From the NCBI RefSeq assembly GCF_021233055.1, contig NZ_CP089546.1, positions 1-64,000 of the forward strand: a stretch of DNA of 64,000 nt. The letters run 5' to 3'. Position numbers and translations under genes: made by a program. This document shows, in pieces, positions 16,818 through 25,088 of this stretch. This DNA comes from Spirosoma oryzicola. Its GTDB lineage: Bacteria > Bacteroidota > Bacteroidia > Cytophagales > Spirosomataceae. Position 1 is the stretch's first letter; the number at the start of each line of letters is the position of its first letter. The notes under the pieces were generated by a model. The model had not been told where the DNA came from, did not search any database, and was given only the letters and a program-made list of their open reading frames with translations.

Positions 16818-17471
16818 ATGAAGTATGTCCCCTATTATCGAGTGTCGACCGCAAGCCAGGGCAAAAGTGGACTAGGCCTCTCGGCTCAACAGGACATCGT
16901 ACAACGTTTCCTCAAAGCAGGCGATGAACTGCTTGACGAATTTATTGAAGTTGAATCGGGTAAACGAGCGGATCGGCCCCAACTAGCCGCAGCCATTGCC
17001 CATGCCAAACTCCATAAAGCACGTCTTCTCATCGCTAAGCTGGATCGTCTAAGTCGAAACGTATCGTTTATCTTTTCACTCCGCAATTCCGAGGTGGATT
17101 TTGTGGCCTGTGACATTCCGGATGCCAATACACTAACAGTCGGTATTATGGCGGTGCTGGCTCAGCACGAGCGGGAACTGATCGGTGAGCGCACCCGAGC
17201 TGCTTTGGCAGCAAAGAAGGCACAGGGGTACAAATTGGGCACGTCCAACATTACACCCGAGATTACCCAGCGAGGTCTAGCCGCCCGCCAGCAGAATGCC
17301 CAGACGAATCTGGCCAATCGGCAAGCAGCTGAGTTGGTCCGTCTCTACCGCAAAGAAGGGTTGACCTACCGGGCCATTGCCGAGCGACTGAATCAGATGG
17401 GGTATCGAACCCGACGCGGTCAGGAATTTCTGGCTATGAGCGTCAAGCGGCTAGCTGGCTGGCACACTTGA
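16818..17471 (+). CDS. Serine recombinase (resolvase/invertase family)
   Basis: 217 residues. The catalytic Ser10 lies in YYRVSTASQG. The second conserved region, IAKLDRLSRNV, and the arginine-rich ERELIGERTRAALAAKK helix complete the resolvase catalytic domain and E-helix. The C-terminus is a helix-turn-helix (YRAIAERLNQMGYRTRRG). Length and layout match plasmid or transposon resolvases, which resolve multimers or cointegrates at a res site. The perfect inverted repeat 125 bases upstream is the only candidate site seen. No transposase is nearby, which favours a plasmid multimer-resolution role. Confidence 0.9.
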   Translation: MKYVPYYRVSTASQGKSGLGLSAQQDIVQRFLKAGDELLDEFIEVESGKRADRPQLAAAIAHAKLHKARLLIAKLDRLSRNVSFIFSLRNSEVDFVACDIPDANTLTVGIMAVLAQHERELIGERTRAALAAKKAQGYKLGTSNITPEITQRGLAARQQNAQTNLANRQAAELVRLYRKEGLTYRAIAERLNQMGYRTRRGQEFLAMSVKRLAGWHT

Positions 17472-17511
17472 GAAGGCTGACTCTCTAAACCGTGCACCTA
17501 ATTGACATTCC

Positions 17512-17949
17512 TTAGCCGTCAGTGTTCTTATTTATCAAAGCAAGGGTTCTCTCATCCGACTCTCCCTCAAAGTATTTATCTAGCACCTCTTGAAAAACAG
17601 ATTCCGTGGGCTTGGCCAGACTAAACAGCGTCATGCTTGATCTCAGTTTTAGATCGTCAGGACTACCCATGATTTGATAAGCCGTTTTTCCTTCGAGGTC
17701 AAGCAGTACCCGGGTAATTTCCACCAGACGGCTGCCCAGGACGGGATGGTTTACGTAGGCTTTGGCTTCCGCCAAATCTTGTATAGCGTAATAATGTGCA
17801 GTCTGACTAAAACCTAAGCCAGCTATTTGTGGGAAGATGTACCACATCCAATGGGTTTGCTTACGCCCCCGGCAGATCTCGGCCAGAGCATCTGTGTAGG
17901 TTGACTGCTGAGCGTCGAGAAAGCGGTTTAAGTCAGCATGAGTTTGCAT
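17512..17949 (-). CDS. DUF1810 family protein
   Basis: About 145 residues from the preferred ATG at 17949 (MQTHADLNRFLDAQ); the frame is open 21 codons further but that extension is not conserved-looking. The hallmark region RKQTHWMWYIFPQIAGLGFS, followed by AHYYAIQDLAEAKAYVNHPVLG, identifies DUF1810, a small soluble alpha-helical family of unknown biochemical role found in many bacteria. It is convergent with the recombinase gene and unrelated to its neighbours in function. Confidence 0.85.
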   Translation of the reverse strand: MQTHADLNRFLDAQQSTYTDALAEICRGRKQTHWMWYIFPQIAGLGFSQTAHYYAIQDLAEAKAYVNHPVLGSRLVEITRVLLDLEGKTAYQIMGSPDDLKLRSSMTLFSLAKPTESVFQEVLDKYFEGESDERTLALINKNTDG

Positions 17950-18321
17950 AAGTATAGGGGCTTGATCAAAAAAGCACAACCGATAAGCTTTTGTTGCCAG
18001 TAAGCCACTCAACTGATTTTTTGGCCATTTAACGCTGAAAACGAAGGAGGAAGACTACCCCCTATTTCTTTTCACAACCCGGACTGATAGCCTAAGTTTG
18101 TTAGTTTCAGATTTACAAATTATTTAGTACTGACTAGATCCTCATAGTGGTTGGAAGCTCTATAATAATACTGTCTTTTACGTACAAAGCGACAGGCTAT
18201 ACGCGCAGCAGATCATCCTATTCAAGACTACGTTACGATCATAGCGTAGCCTTGTAAAAATGCATTCCTTATCCATATTGTAAATAAAATTCTAATAGCC
18301 AGTGACTTGCCTTTAAAGAAA
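17950..18321. other. Intergenic before the partition repeats
   Basis: About 370 bases of AT-rich sequence between the DUF1810 gene and the par repeats. It holds the DUF1810 promoter by position. No gene was recognised. Confidence 0.4.
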
Positions 18322-18439
18322 TACAGAAATAATGAAACGTGGTTTCCTGTCTTTCTTTATTTCTGTATTTACACATTGTCGTATAATCGTGTTTCTTTAC
18401 TTCTTTAAATACAGAAGTACGCTTTTCTTTATTTCTGTA
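18322..18439. repeat. Partition-site-like repeats before parA
   Basis: TTCTTTATTTCTGTA occurs at 18353-18367 and 18425-18439 in direct orientation. A copy with one mismatch lies inverted at 18322-18336, and a further inverted pair (TACTTCT...AGAAGTA, 18398-18419) lies between. Iterated sites of this kind upstream of a ParA/RHH cassette usually serve both as centromere and as operator. The related motif recurs in the large inverted repeat after the cassette. Confidence 0.65.
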
Positions 18440-18445
18440 ATAGAA

Positions 18446-18453
18446 TACCTTTG
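18446..18453 (+). promoter_or_regulatory. parA promoter, -7 element
   Basis: TACCTTTG is an exact match to the Bacteroidota sigma-A -7 consensus TAnnTTTG and lies 24 bases before the parA start codon. The last par repeat ends six bases upstream of it. A protein bound to the repeats would therefore cover the -33 region and repress transcription. Confidence 0.55.
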
Positions 18454-18476
18454 CCCACCCAGCAACTAAATACAAC

Positions 18477-19118
18477 ATGATTCTTTCAGTAACCAGTCTT
18501 AAAGGGGGAGTAGGGAAGTCAACGATCACACAAAACCTTGCCGTTTGTTTTGCCCACGCTGGCTACAAAACATGCATCTGTGACGTCGATACAAACCAGA
18601 GTGCCATTCACTGGTCAGGCTTACGACCGGAAGACGCCCCCGCTATCCCCGTCTTTGGCTGGCCAGACGGTATTGAGCTTTCCAAAAACGTTAAGCTCAT
18701 CAGTAAAGATTACGAGATCATTCTCATCGATGGGACCCCGTCGCTGAATAAGCTTACTAGCAAGATCATTCTATTAGCTGACCTATTGCTGATACCGATT
18801 CTGCCCAGTGGCTTGGACATATGGGCAACCCGACAGTTTCTGGAACGCTATCAGGATGCCGAGGCTGAGAAAGAAAAAAAGATACCGGCTTATTTTCTGA
18901 TGAATCAGTTCCAGCCTGCTACCAATATGAGCAAGGAGGTAATGGAGGTCTTGCAGGACGAGCCGATTCCAGTTTTGTGTACAACCATCAAAACGCGTAC
19001 GGCCTATCGGGAAGCCGTAGTTAAAGGGTTAGGAGTGATCGAGTACAAAGATGAGAAAGCAAAGCAGGAAACAGTGACGTTATTTAATGAGCTAACGAAT
19101 ATCATTCAAAATCTTTAA
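18477..19118 (+). CDS. parA: ParA-family partition ATPase
   Basis: 213 residues, a small type Ib ParA without an N-terminal DNA-binding domain. The deviant Walker A motif KGGVGKST (9-16) has both signature lysines. Walker A' appears as CDVDTNQSAIHW and Walker B as ILIDGTPS. ParA dimers bind nucleoid DNA and hydrolyse ATP when stimulated by the centromere-bound partner, which moves plasmid copies apart. The small downstream ribbon-helix-helix gene and flanking repeats complete a type Ib partition cassette. Confidence 0.93.
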   Translation: MILSVTSLKGGVGKSTITQNLAVCFAHAGYKTCICDVDTNQSAIHWSGLRPEDAPAIPVFGWPDGIELSKNVKLISKDYEIILIDGTPSLNKLTSKIILLADLLLIPILPSGLDIWATRQFLERYQDAEAEKEKKIPAYFLMNQFQPATNMSKEVMEVLQDEPIPVLCTTIKTRTAYREAVVKGLGVIEYKDEKAKQETVTLFNELTNIIQNL

Positions 19119-19129
19119 TCGATACAGCA

Positions 19130-19381
19130 ATGGCTAAGGAGAAATTAGGATTAAAGAACAGCCTGGGTCTCAGTCCCAAGGTTGAGATCAAGAAGTCGGA
19201 GATTGACGTTGAGCAGACAGAAAAGGCGGTGAAGGAAATTCATTCGAAGAAGCCGGAGGTGCATCGACTAACCATTGATCTGCCGATGGATTTGTACAAA
19301 GCAATGAGGATAAAAATTCTGGGCGAGAGTTCGGTTCGCGATCACATCATCAAGCTAGTCAGCGATGATTTAAAGAAATAA
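19130..19381 (+). CDS. Small ribbon-helix-helix partition partner (ParG-like)
   Basis: 83 residues, starting 11 bases after parA. The N-terminal ~40 residues are charged and probably disordered, as in ParG, where this arm stimulates ParA ATPase. The C-terminus forms a ribbon-helix-helix: strand VHRLTIDLP, then helices MDLYKAMRIKILG and SVRDHIIKLVSDDL. Such dimers bind the par repeats as centromere-binding protein and repressor. The stop codon lies inside a large perfect inverted repeat. Confidence 0.85.
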   Translation: MAKEKLGLKNSLGLSPKVEIKKSEIDVEQTEKAVKEIHSKKPEVHRLTIDLPMDLYKAMRIKILGESSVRDHIIKLVSDDLKK

Positions 19382-19440
19382 AGAAATGCACAAATAAAGA
19401 AATCTGTAAAAAAGCATTTCTTTATTTGTGCATTTCTTTA
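19379..19440. repeat. Perfect 25-bp inverted repeat after the partition cassette
   Basis: Arms 19379-19403 and 19416-19440 are exact reverse complements, with a 12-base loop. The left arm begins with the stop codon of the RHH gene. Each arm contains TTTCTTTATTTGTGCA, which differs at only two positions from TTTCTTTATTTCTGTA in the upstream partition repeats. The structure is thus both a strong hairpin (possible terminator) and a likely extra pair of binding sites for the RHH protein. Confidence 0.75.
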
Positions 19441-19461
19441 CACATCGATACCCACTACAAA

Positions 19462-19696
19462 TCAATATTTTAAGCGAAGTACAAAACTTTTTTTGATAAC
19501 CTTATTGCTATAATCTTTCGGATTACGCAACACATATTTATCAACGAAATACCATTCATCTTGAGATGGAGGCACACTGTGCCGGTATATTGGCCAAGAT
19601 CAGGTGACCCGGCTTAATCCGTATTTCATTCGATTCTGTAAAATATGGGTTACTGGTTGAGTTTATCCATTGTTCGCTTTGGGGGCTGACTATGTC
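19462..19696 (-). pseudogene. Decayed C-terminal gene fragment, family not recognised
   Basis: The minus strand reads SPQSEQWINSTSNPYF, then IRIKPGHLILANIPAQ. After one frameshift it continues SVPPSQDEWYFVDKYVLRNP to a stop at 19462-19464 (ending KSFVLRLKY). No start or N-terminal part is present. The block is protein-like but I do not recognise it. It lies downstream of the exporter operon and may once have belonged to it. Confidence 0.4.
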
Positions 19697-19968
19697 TTAA
19701 CCTAACAAGACAATTATCGATTGATCAATTAACAGGTTACCCACCTGTTTTCTGCACAACAACCGTGCGGCTGTCGAGAAACATTCATTCCCACTAATAA
19801 AACACTAGCAATTGCCGTATCACAGCTAGTACGGATACGATGTGTATGTGTCGCACCAATTGTCAATGTGTAGCGTAGCCCGCATTAGCTAGTACTACGC
19901 TGCTGGCTGCCAAATGAGGAGACAGCAAATGGGGTGTTGATGGTGGAAATCTTATTATTCCGAAAAAG
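19697..19968. other. Intergenic, nothing recognised
   Basis: Sequence between the decayed fragment and the end of the membrane-fusion gene; no gene or hairpin was identified. Confidence 0.35.
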
Positions 19969-20685
19969 TTAACGCAAATCAATCATCCGTTGAAGAAGCT
20001 TTTTCTCATCGAGCATGACTTCAGCAGTCCCCCTGAGCTCTGGCTGAAGGGGTAATTTTTTATTTAGTGTTGTCATTAACCCTTTACTCAACTGCACGTT
20101 TACTCGATAATGTTGGTCAATGGAAACAGGAATGAAAGAGGTAATAAAACCTTCCAGATACCCAAATTCATTCGTTGGATATTCGTCGAGTCGAATCAAG
20201 ACGTGCTGCCCCGCCTTTATTTTACCAGAGCCACGAATTGGTAACCGGATTTGCACTTCATAACCCGACACCTCTTGCGGCATAATTAGAATGGTTGACA
20301 ATTTTATTTCCTTCTTACTGCCCCGCAAGATGTGCACCTTTCCTTTCACCGTGCTTCGGTAGGCGACCTGACTGTGATTTGTAATATTCTCCTCCAGTAA
20401 AACGGTATCACCAATCTGAACAGACTGCCCGTTTCGAACCATACAACGGTAGTCAACATTTACATCCGACTTATACCAGCTTATCCTGAAAGGTTGAACG
20501 GTTGCGCTAACAGTTACGGGTGCCGAGATGGTGTCGGGAAACCGAATCAGATATGAACATGCTAGCAGAATCAGGAAGACAATAAACATGGCCGAGATTC
20601 CCCATCGCACAACCCAGTGGGGAACATAGCCAATAATTTCCTGAATTTCGTCGCTTAGGACGATGTGAGATGGCTGTTGCGGCAT
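19969..20685 (-). CDS. HlyD-like membrane-fusion protein of the first peptide exporter
   Basis: About 238 residues from the ATG at 20685, seven bases after the ABC exporter stop. A cytoplasmic N-terminus (IVLSDEIQEIIGYVPHWVVR) precedes one membrane segment (ISAMFIVFLILLACSYLI) and the periplasmic FPDTISAPVTVS strand that begins HlyD-type hybrids. The lipoyl/beta-barrel part is short and the long coiled coil is missing, so it is a minimal adaptor. A close structural counterpart is encoded at 30173-30871. Its partner is the C39 ABC exporter immediately upstream in the same transcript. Confidence 0.85.
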   Translation of the reverse strand: MPQQPSHIVLSDEIQEIIGYVPHWVVRWGISAMFIVFLILLACSYLIRFPDTISAPVTVSATVQPFRISWYKSDVNVDYRCMVRNGQSVQIGDTVLLEENITNHSQVAYRSTVKGKVHILRGSKKEIKLSTILIMPQEVSGYEVQIRLPIRGSGKIKAGQHVLIRLDEYPTNEFGYLEGFITSFIPVSIDQHYRVNVQLSKGLMTTLNKKLPLQPELRGTAEVMLDEKKLLQRMIDLR

Positions 20686-20692
20686 AGAATTC

Positions 20693-22975
20693 TCAAGCTT
20701 CCGCCAGTTCAAGTTGGTTCTTTACTAATTCGTAGTAGTAGCCTCGCTTGGCAACTAGTTCCAGATGAGTTCCTCGTTCTCGAATCATGCCGTTATCGAG
20801 TACGATGATTTGATCCGCCTTGCGTACCGTACTTAGTCGGTGCGCAATAACCAGCACGGTGCGATTTTCAAAAAATTGTTCGAGATTAGCCATAATAGCG
20901 CGTTCATTGTTGGCGTCCAACGCACTGGTAGCCTCATCGAAAAAGAGATACTTCGGATCTTTGTAAACCGCCCGGGCGACAAAAATCCGCTGGCGTTGGC
21001 CCCCACTCAATCCAGCACCCGTATTCCCGATTTTCGTCATGAAACCTAGTGGTAATCGCTTGACAAAATCGTGAATTGCCGCTACCGAAGCAGCTTCAAC
21101 AAGCTTAAGTTCGTCAATCCGTTCGCCATCAACCGCAATGTTGCGGGCAATAGAGTCAGAAAAAACGTATCCATCCTGCATCACCGATCCGCAATTGTTA
21201 CGCCACATCTTAGCGGATACGTCGTTCAGATCGTTACCATCAACCCGAATTTCCCCCTCTGTTGGAGGATAAAACTTAAGTAACAGTTTCAATAACGTTG
21301 TTTTGCCACTACCACTACTACCGACGATAGCGGTGACTTTTCCTTTTGGGATGTGTAGACTAATGTCTTTCAGCACATAGGCCGAATGGGGTCCACCGTA
21401 CCGAAACGAAACATTGTTCAAGGAGATACCTGCTTCTTCAGATTGAGCATACACACTTACCGGAGTAGGTCCGGTATCATGAGGGCGCCGAATAGATAAT
21501 TTCCCAATCGTTAATTCTTCATCAATCTCTTCATCGGGTCGATTGTGAATTTCACTTAGTCGTTCCAGACTGATTTTCGCATCCTGAATGCTTCGTAAGA
21601 ACTGTAAAATCTGGCTAAGCGGTCCGTTCATCTGCCCCACGATGTAGGAAATGCTAAGCATCATTCCGAGCGTCATATCATTTTGAATGACAGCCGAAGC
21701 GGCCATGTAGGAAATGAGAATGTTTTTGAGTTGCGTGAAAAACGTAGATCCTATTTCCTGATATTGCTCCAGAACCAGTCCCCGGATGTTGATCTTAAAT
21801 AGTTTTGCCTGAATTCGCTCCCACTCCCAGCGTTTCGACCGTTCGCTGTTGTGTAATTTGATTTCCTGCATCCCCGTGATTAATTCATACAGGCTATTCT
21901 GATTATCACGCAATCGTTGAAACCGTCTGTAATCCAGCTCTTTCCGATGCTTCAAGAAAAGTAACACCCAGGCAATGGATAAGCCACTACCCACCAGAAA
22001 AACAACCAGAAGACTAGTGTCGTAAAGGGCAAAGACAACAGAAAAAATAATGAGGTTTACCAGAGAGAACAGTGTATTCAGAGTAGACCCCGTTAAAAAG
22101 GATTCAATGCGATGGTGATCGTTAATACGCTGAGAAATGTCACCAATGTTTTTTGTATCGAAAAAGCTGATGGGCAGCCGCATCAGCTTGATCAGGAAAT
22201 GAGAAATGATCGTAACGCTGATTCGCGTATTAATATGAAGTAGAATCCAGTTTCGAATAATATCAATGACTGTACTACCTACAAACAGCAACAGTTGAGA
22301 CAATAAGATGAGGTGAACAAAGTCTAAATTATGGCGGTGAATACCATAATCAACTAAACCTTGCGTCAGGAAAGGGAATAGCATCGCCAACAAACTGCTG
22401 AACAACATACCAAGCATAATCTGCACCAGATAGCGACGGTAAGGCGTCAGGTAGTTGAGCAAAAACCGGAATCCTTGTGTTTTCTGAGTCTCCGGCTCTT
22501 GCTGCTCGTAAAAGTGGGGTGTCGGTTCAAGCAGCAGGGCCACGCCTTTCTGGTCGTGGGATGAAATCCAGCACTTACGAAACGTATCGCGATCGACTCG
22601 AATCAGGGCGTGGCCGGGGTCCGCTACCAGAAATTGGGTTTGTGTTTTAAGAAAAGGTATCAAACCCAACCAAGACGTTCCCGCTTCGTAAAGCACGACG
22701 AAATGCTCCTGATTCCAGTGCAGAATGCAGGGCAATGGCGCTTCATTAATTACCTGGTCATACGTTAACTTTACCATTAACGTCTTGAAACCAATCTTTT
22801 CAGCGGCTTCACTAATGCCTAACATACTGACTCCTTGTCGAGTGATATACGAATTCGCTCGCAAAAAATCCATGGAATAATCTTTCCCGTAGTGAGCCGC
22901 TATCATCTTCAGGCAGGTTGGCCCACAATCCATGTAGTCCAACTGCCGGTAATACTTATACGAGCGTGCTTTCAT
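20693..22975 (-). CDS. C39 peptidase-containing ABC exporter for double-glycine peptides (first copy)
   Basis: 760 residues. The N-terminal C39 cysteine protease has catalytic Cys17 (YMDCGPTCLKMI), His91 (WNQEHFVVLY) and Asp119 (VADPGHA). A six-helix membrane domain follows (about 160-440), then an ATPase with Walker A GSSGSGKTT, signature LSGGQRQR and Walker B YLFFDEATSALD. These exporters cut the leader after a GG pair and export the core. The likely substrates are the two GG peptides encoded at 24198-24605, matured by the radical SAM enzyme between them. It is paralogous to the transporter at 36965-39154. Confidence 0.95.
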   Translation of the reverse strand: MKARSYKYYRQLDYMDCGPTCLKMIAAHYGKDYSMDFLRANSYITRQGVSMLGISEAAEKIGFKTLMVKLTYDQVINEAPLPCILHWNQEHFVVLYEAGTSWLGLIPFLKTQTQFLVADPGHALIRVDRDTFRKCWISSHDQKGVALLLEPTPHFYEQQEPETQKTQGFRFLLNYLTPYRRYLVQIMLGMLFSSLLAMLFPFLTQGLVDYGIHRHNLDFVHLILLSQLLLFVGSTVIDIIRNWILLHINTRISVTIISHFLIKLMRLPISFFDTKNIGDISQRINDHHRIESFLTGSTLNTLFSLVNLIIFSVVFALYDTSLLVVFLVGSGLSIAWVLLFLKHRKELDYRRFQRLRDNQNSLYELITGMQEIKLHNSERSKRWEWERIQAKLFKINIRGLVLEQYQEIGSTFFTQLKNILISYMAASAVIQNDMTLGMMLSISYIVGQMNGPLSQILQFLRSIQDAKISLERLSEIHNRPDEEIDEELTIGKLSIRRPHDTGPTPVSVYAQSEEAGISLNNVSFRYGGPHSAYVLKDISLHIPKGKVTAIVGSSGSGKTTLLKLLLKFYPPTEGEIRVDGNDLNDVSAKMWRNNCGSVMQDGYVFSDSIARNIAVDGERIDELKLVEAASVAAIHDFVKRLPLGFMTKIGNTGAGLSGGQRQRIFVARAVYKDPKYLFFDEATSALDANNERAIMANLEQFFENRTVLVIAHRLSTVRKADQIIVLDNGMIRERGTHLELVAKRGYYYELVKNQLELAEA

Positions 22976-23016
22976 TGGTTGAGCAGTAAAATCGTTATTT
23001 CAGCCAGGCAGATTAG

Positions 23017-24201
23017 TTACTTGTCAGCAAGCACCAGAAGCGCTTCCTCGTATGAGATTGGTGCCAGATCCGCTTCCTGACAAATCTCGTCCGGTAAAAA
23101 CGTGTAGACGCGGTTCTGAATATGGGTAATGAGTTTAAGTAGATCCCAGCAGTACACAGATGGGTTATTAAAGCCACTTTGCTGACTGTAGCGGTGAGAA
23201 AGAAAGCCTCCTCCGCAAACAGCCACAATAGGACATTTCTGACAAACTGGACTTAGCTTCTGGTGGCTGTTTCGATGTAGTGACAGAAGTTCTTCTCCCA
23301 ATGCGTCAATCAGCTCATGCGTATGGACATTGACGTTGGTTTTCGTAAAGTTCGGGCCACAGATCTTTAGCATATCGGATGGTTCGATCCCGCCGTTCGT
23401 TTCTACTACTATGTACTCATTATTGCCCGTGCCCCACCGTTCCGACGTTACTTCACGACCTATAATCAACGAAATCAGCTGATCGAACATCCGGATTCGA
23501 GGTCGCTTGCTGACCATAAACCAGCGGTCGAAGATCTGAATTAACCAATCAGCGTACGACGTATCGCCAGGTGAGATGCGTAGGGGAGGGTGATCGAATG
23601 TGGCATCGGGAAGCAGGAAATCAAGTACATCGACCCCAATGGATTGAAAATAGTCGTAGACCTCAATGGGATCGGTTGTTGGATCAATGACTATCAGCAC
23701 ACCAGGCTGGTTTATCAACGAGTCGGACTCCAGGGCGTATCGCAGCCCTCGTTCGGCTGCTCGAAAAGAGCTATTTCCCTGATGATCCAACCGGTACCGA
23801 TCATTTATCGGAGCTGGTCCATCCAGGCTGATACCCAGCCGAATCCCTAAACTACCCAAATGCCGACACCAGGCTTCGTCCAGTAAGACACCATTCGTCT
23901 GCATGAAAAAGCGAGGTTCTACCTGTGGTGGCAATACTACACTGGCCTGTCGAACGAACTGCTCAAAGAATTGTTTTCCCGCCAAAAGCGGCTCCCCCCC
24001 ATGAAAGATAAAATCAAAGGTTGTGATTCCATAGTTAGTACCGTGGGCTTTTACCCGCTGTAGCAATGCATCACGAACGAAGTCATCCATACGCTTTGGT
24101 TGGCGTCGGTATGAGTCATCACCAGCATTGTACATATAACAATAGGTACAATTCAGATTACAAAGACTCACTACTTTAACGATGGCCCCTTTAACGATCA
24201 A
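23017..24201 (-). CDS. Radical SAM/SPASM peptide maturase, FxsB/XyeB-like
   Basis: 394 residues. The radical SAM cluster motif is CNLNCTYCY (Cys14, 18, 21). FHGGEPLL and GISLDGP follow as in peptide-modifying members, and a C-terminal SPASM region carries ICGPNF, VCQKCPIVAVCGGG and SVYCWDL. The ending CGGGFLSHRY...GFNNPSVYC closely resembles the FxsB/XyeB group. Characterised members link an aromatic ring to a residue two positions on (three-residue cyclophanes). The start is a TTG overlapping the stop of the precursor upstream (TTGA), which implies coupled translation. The exact cross-link is inference. Confidence 0.85.
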   Translation of the reverse strand: MIVKGAIVKVVSLCNLNCTYCYMYNAGDDSYRRQPKRMDDFVRDALLQRVKAHGTNYGITTFDFIFHGGEPLLAGKQFFEQFVRQASVVLPPQVEPRFFMQTNGVLLDEAWCRHLGSLGIRLGISLDGPAPINDRYRLDHQGNSSFRAAERGLRYALESDSLINQPGVLIVIDPTTDPIEVYDYFQSIGVDVLDFLLPDATFDHPPLRISPGDTSYADWLIQIFDRWFMVSKRPRIRMFDQLISLIIGREVTSERWGTGNNEYIVVETNGGIEPSDMLKICGPNFTKTNVNVHTHELIDALGEELLSLHRNSHQKLSPVCQKCPIVAVCGGGFLSHRYSQQSGFNNPSVYCWDLLKLITHIQNRVYTFLPDEICQEADLAPISYEEALLVLADK

Positions 24202-24401
24202 GGTTTTAGCAGACGGTTAGAAGTAGTTGTTGGATCATCTTTATCCTGTCCGCCCCCATATTCGGTCCAGTTACCACCCCGAACGTCATCACCATTGATC
24301 TTCTGGTCTTCCTGATCGAAATGATCCAGTGCTTTTTTGACCACTTCTTCGTTTTTTGGAGCTATTGAAAATCGTTTATTGTTCATGGCTTTATAAGTCA
24401 T
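24198..24401 (-). CDS. Double-glycine RiPP precursor, substrate candidate of the radical SAM enzyme
   Basis: 67 residues (62 from an alternative ATG at 24386). The leader is charged and helical (EEVVKKALDHFDQEDQ) and ends DDVRGG. The 24-residue core begins NWTEYGGG, contains a TTT run and ends SNRLLKP. The Trp and Tyr directly after the GG are candidate cyclophane positions (W-x-E, Y-G-G). There are no cysteines. The stop overlaps the maturase start by four bases. Assigned as precursor from position, size and GG leader; the family was not recognised. Confidence 0.7.
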   Translation of the reverse strand: MTYKAMNNKRFSIAPKNEEVVKKALDHFDQEDQKINGDDVRGGNWTEYGGGQDKDDPTTTSNRLLKP

Positions 24402-24407
24402 TAGTTT

Positions 24408-24605
24408 TTACATGAAATCAAGTAAGATGGACGGATTTCGGAGTTGAGATTCCTGTTCTGTGTCATACAATGGCGTGTACTCTTTGTCTCCTCCGCGTAT
24501 TTGCTGCGCTTCCTGCATACTAATCACATCGCCAAACGTATTTTCCAACTCTGCTCGTTTGCCCGTTTCGAAGCGTCGTTTCCAGAAGTCTATTATCGTT
24601 TTCAT
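24408..24605 (-). CDS. Second double-glycine RiPP precursor of the radical SAM unit
   Basis: 65 residues. The amphipathic leader (MKTIIDFWKRRFETGKR...DVISMQEAQQIRGG) ends after residue 39. The 26-residue core starts DKEYTPLYDTEQ and ends ILLDFM, with Tyr and Phe available for cross-linking and no cysteine. It is six bases upstream of the other precursor and first in the transcript. A tandem TTCGAC site lies 57 bases upstream and a TACCTTTC -7-like box (24626-24633) lies between. The leader style is shared with the orphan peptide at 45160-45369. Confidence 0.7.
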   Translation of the reverse strand: MKTIIDFWKRRFETGKRAELENTFGDVISMQEAQQIRGGDKEYTPLYDTEQESQLRNPSILLDFM

Positions 24606-24661
24606 AAGTAGTTTTTAGGACAAGAGAAAGGTAAGATGACTTAACTGGAACCGAAATTTTT

Positions 24662-24691
24662 TTCGACTAAGGCAACCCATTCTTCGACCAA
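24662..24691 (-). promoter_or_regulatory. LytTR-type tandem site before the radical SAM precursors
   Basis: TTCGACTAA (24662-24670) and TTCGACCAA (24683-24691), start to start exactly 21 bases. Two 9-bp direct repeats separated by 12 bases is the known geometry of LytTR-domain binding sites. It lies 57 bases from the first precursor start and about 29 bases from its probable -7 box. Confidence 0.65.
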
Positions 24692-24738
24692 CTAGGTATC
24701 AACTGATATCTTCGAATTACCCATTGTCGACGAATCCA

Positions 24739-24800
24739 CTTAAATAAAAACTCGGTTTAAAAAGAGCGACTACTCTTCTCAAACCGAGTTTTTATTTAAG
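24739..24800. terminator. Strong terminator hairpin between the small leader-like peptide and the radical SAM unit
   Basis: Arms 24739-24758 and 24781-24800 are perfect 20-base reverse complements, with an inner GAG/CTC pairing in the loop and T/A runs at both ends, so it can work in either direction. It isolates the 24825-24944 gene from the precursors downstream. Confidence 0.75.
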
Positions 24801-24824
24801 CTAACCTTGGAACGTCAGCCTTAC

Positions 24825-24944
24825 CTAATAACCTGTCGTTAACATTGTTCCTGTTCGCTGATTGTTGCTGGCACTTTTGTTGTCCAATAAGCTGATTGTT
24901 TCTTTTTTAAGTTGTAAGGAAGAAAGTACAGATGTGGTTTTCAT
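24825..24944 (-). CDS. 39-residue peptide with a lanthipeptide-type leader motif but no cysteine
   Basis: From the ATG at 24944 (an open frame further up is only T-rich leader sequence) the peptide contains LQLKKETISLLDN. This closely resembles the L-x-L-D-K-E-T-I-S-x-L-[DN] leader element of the six lanthipeptide precursors at 34-36 kb. The remaining tail, KSASNNQRTGTMLTTGY, is rich in Ser and Thr but has no Cys and no GG. A TTCGACCAA half-site lies 76 bases upstream and a strong terminator directly downstream. It sits next to the LytTR kinase/regulator genes. It may be a signal peptide, a decoy or a truncated precursor. Confidence 0.5.
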   Translation of the reverse strand: MKTTSVLSSLQLKKETISLLDNKSASNNQRTGTMLTTGY

Positions 24945-25019
24945 AATAAGAAGAAGTTTTAAGTCTTTATATAAATAACAGGTTAAAGATTGGGTTAATA
25001 AATAGTAAAAGAAAATAAA

Positions 25020-25049
25020 TTCGACCAATTACCTATTTTGATAGATAGA
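25020..25049 (-). promoter_or_regulatory. Half-degenerate LytTR-type site before the 39-residue peptide
   Basis: TTCGACCAA at 25020-25028 is a perfect half-site. At the expected 21-base offset (25041-25049) stands ATAGATAGA, which agrees with ATCGACTAA at only five of nine positions. It is 76 bases from the start codon, like the other sites (57-90). Confidence 0.4.
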
Positions 25050-25088
25050 TGTATAATAAGCCGCTATGTAGTCAACTATCAAGAGCAG

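Noticed and set aside
18269..18529. 86-residue minus-strand gene before parA
   Set aside because: It runs through the par repeats, the promoter and the start of parA; composition follows the repeats.
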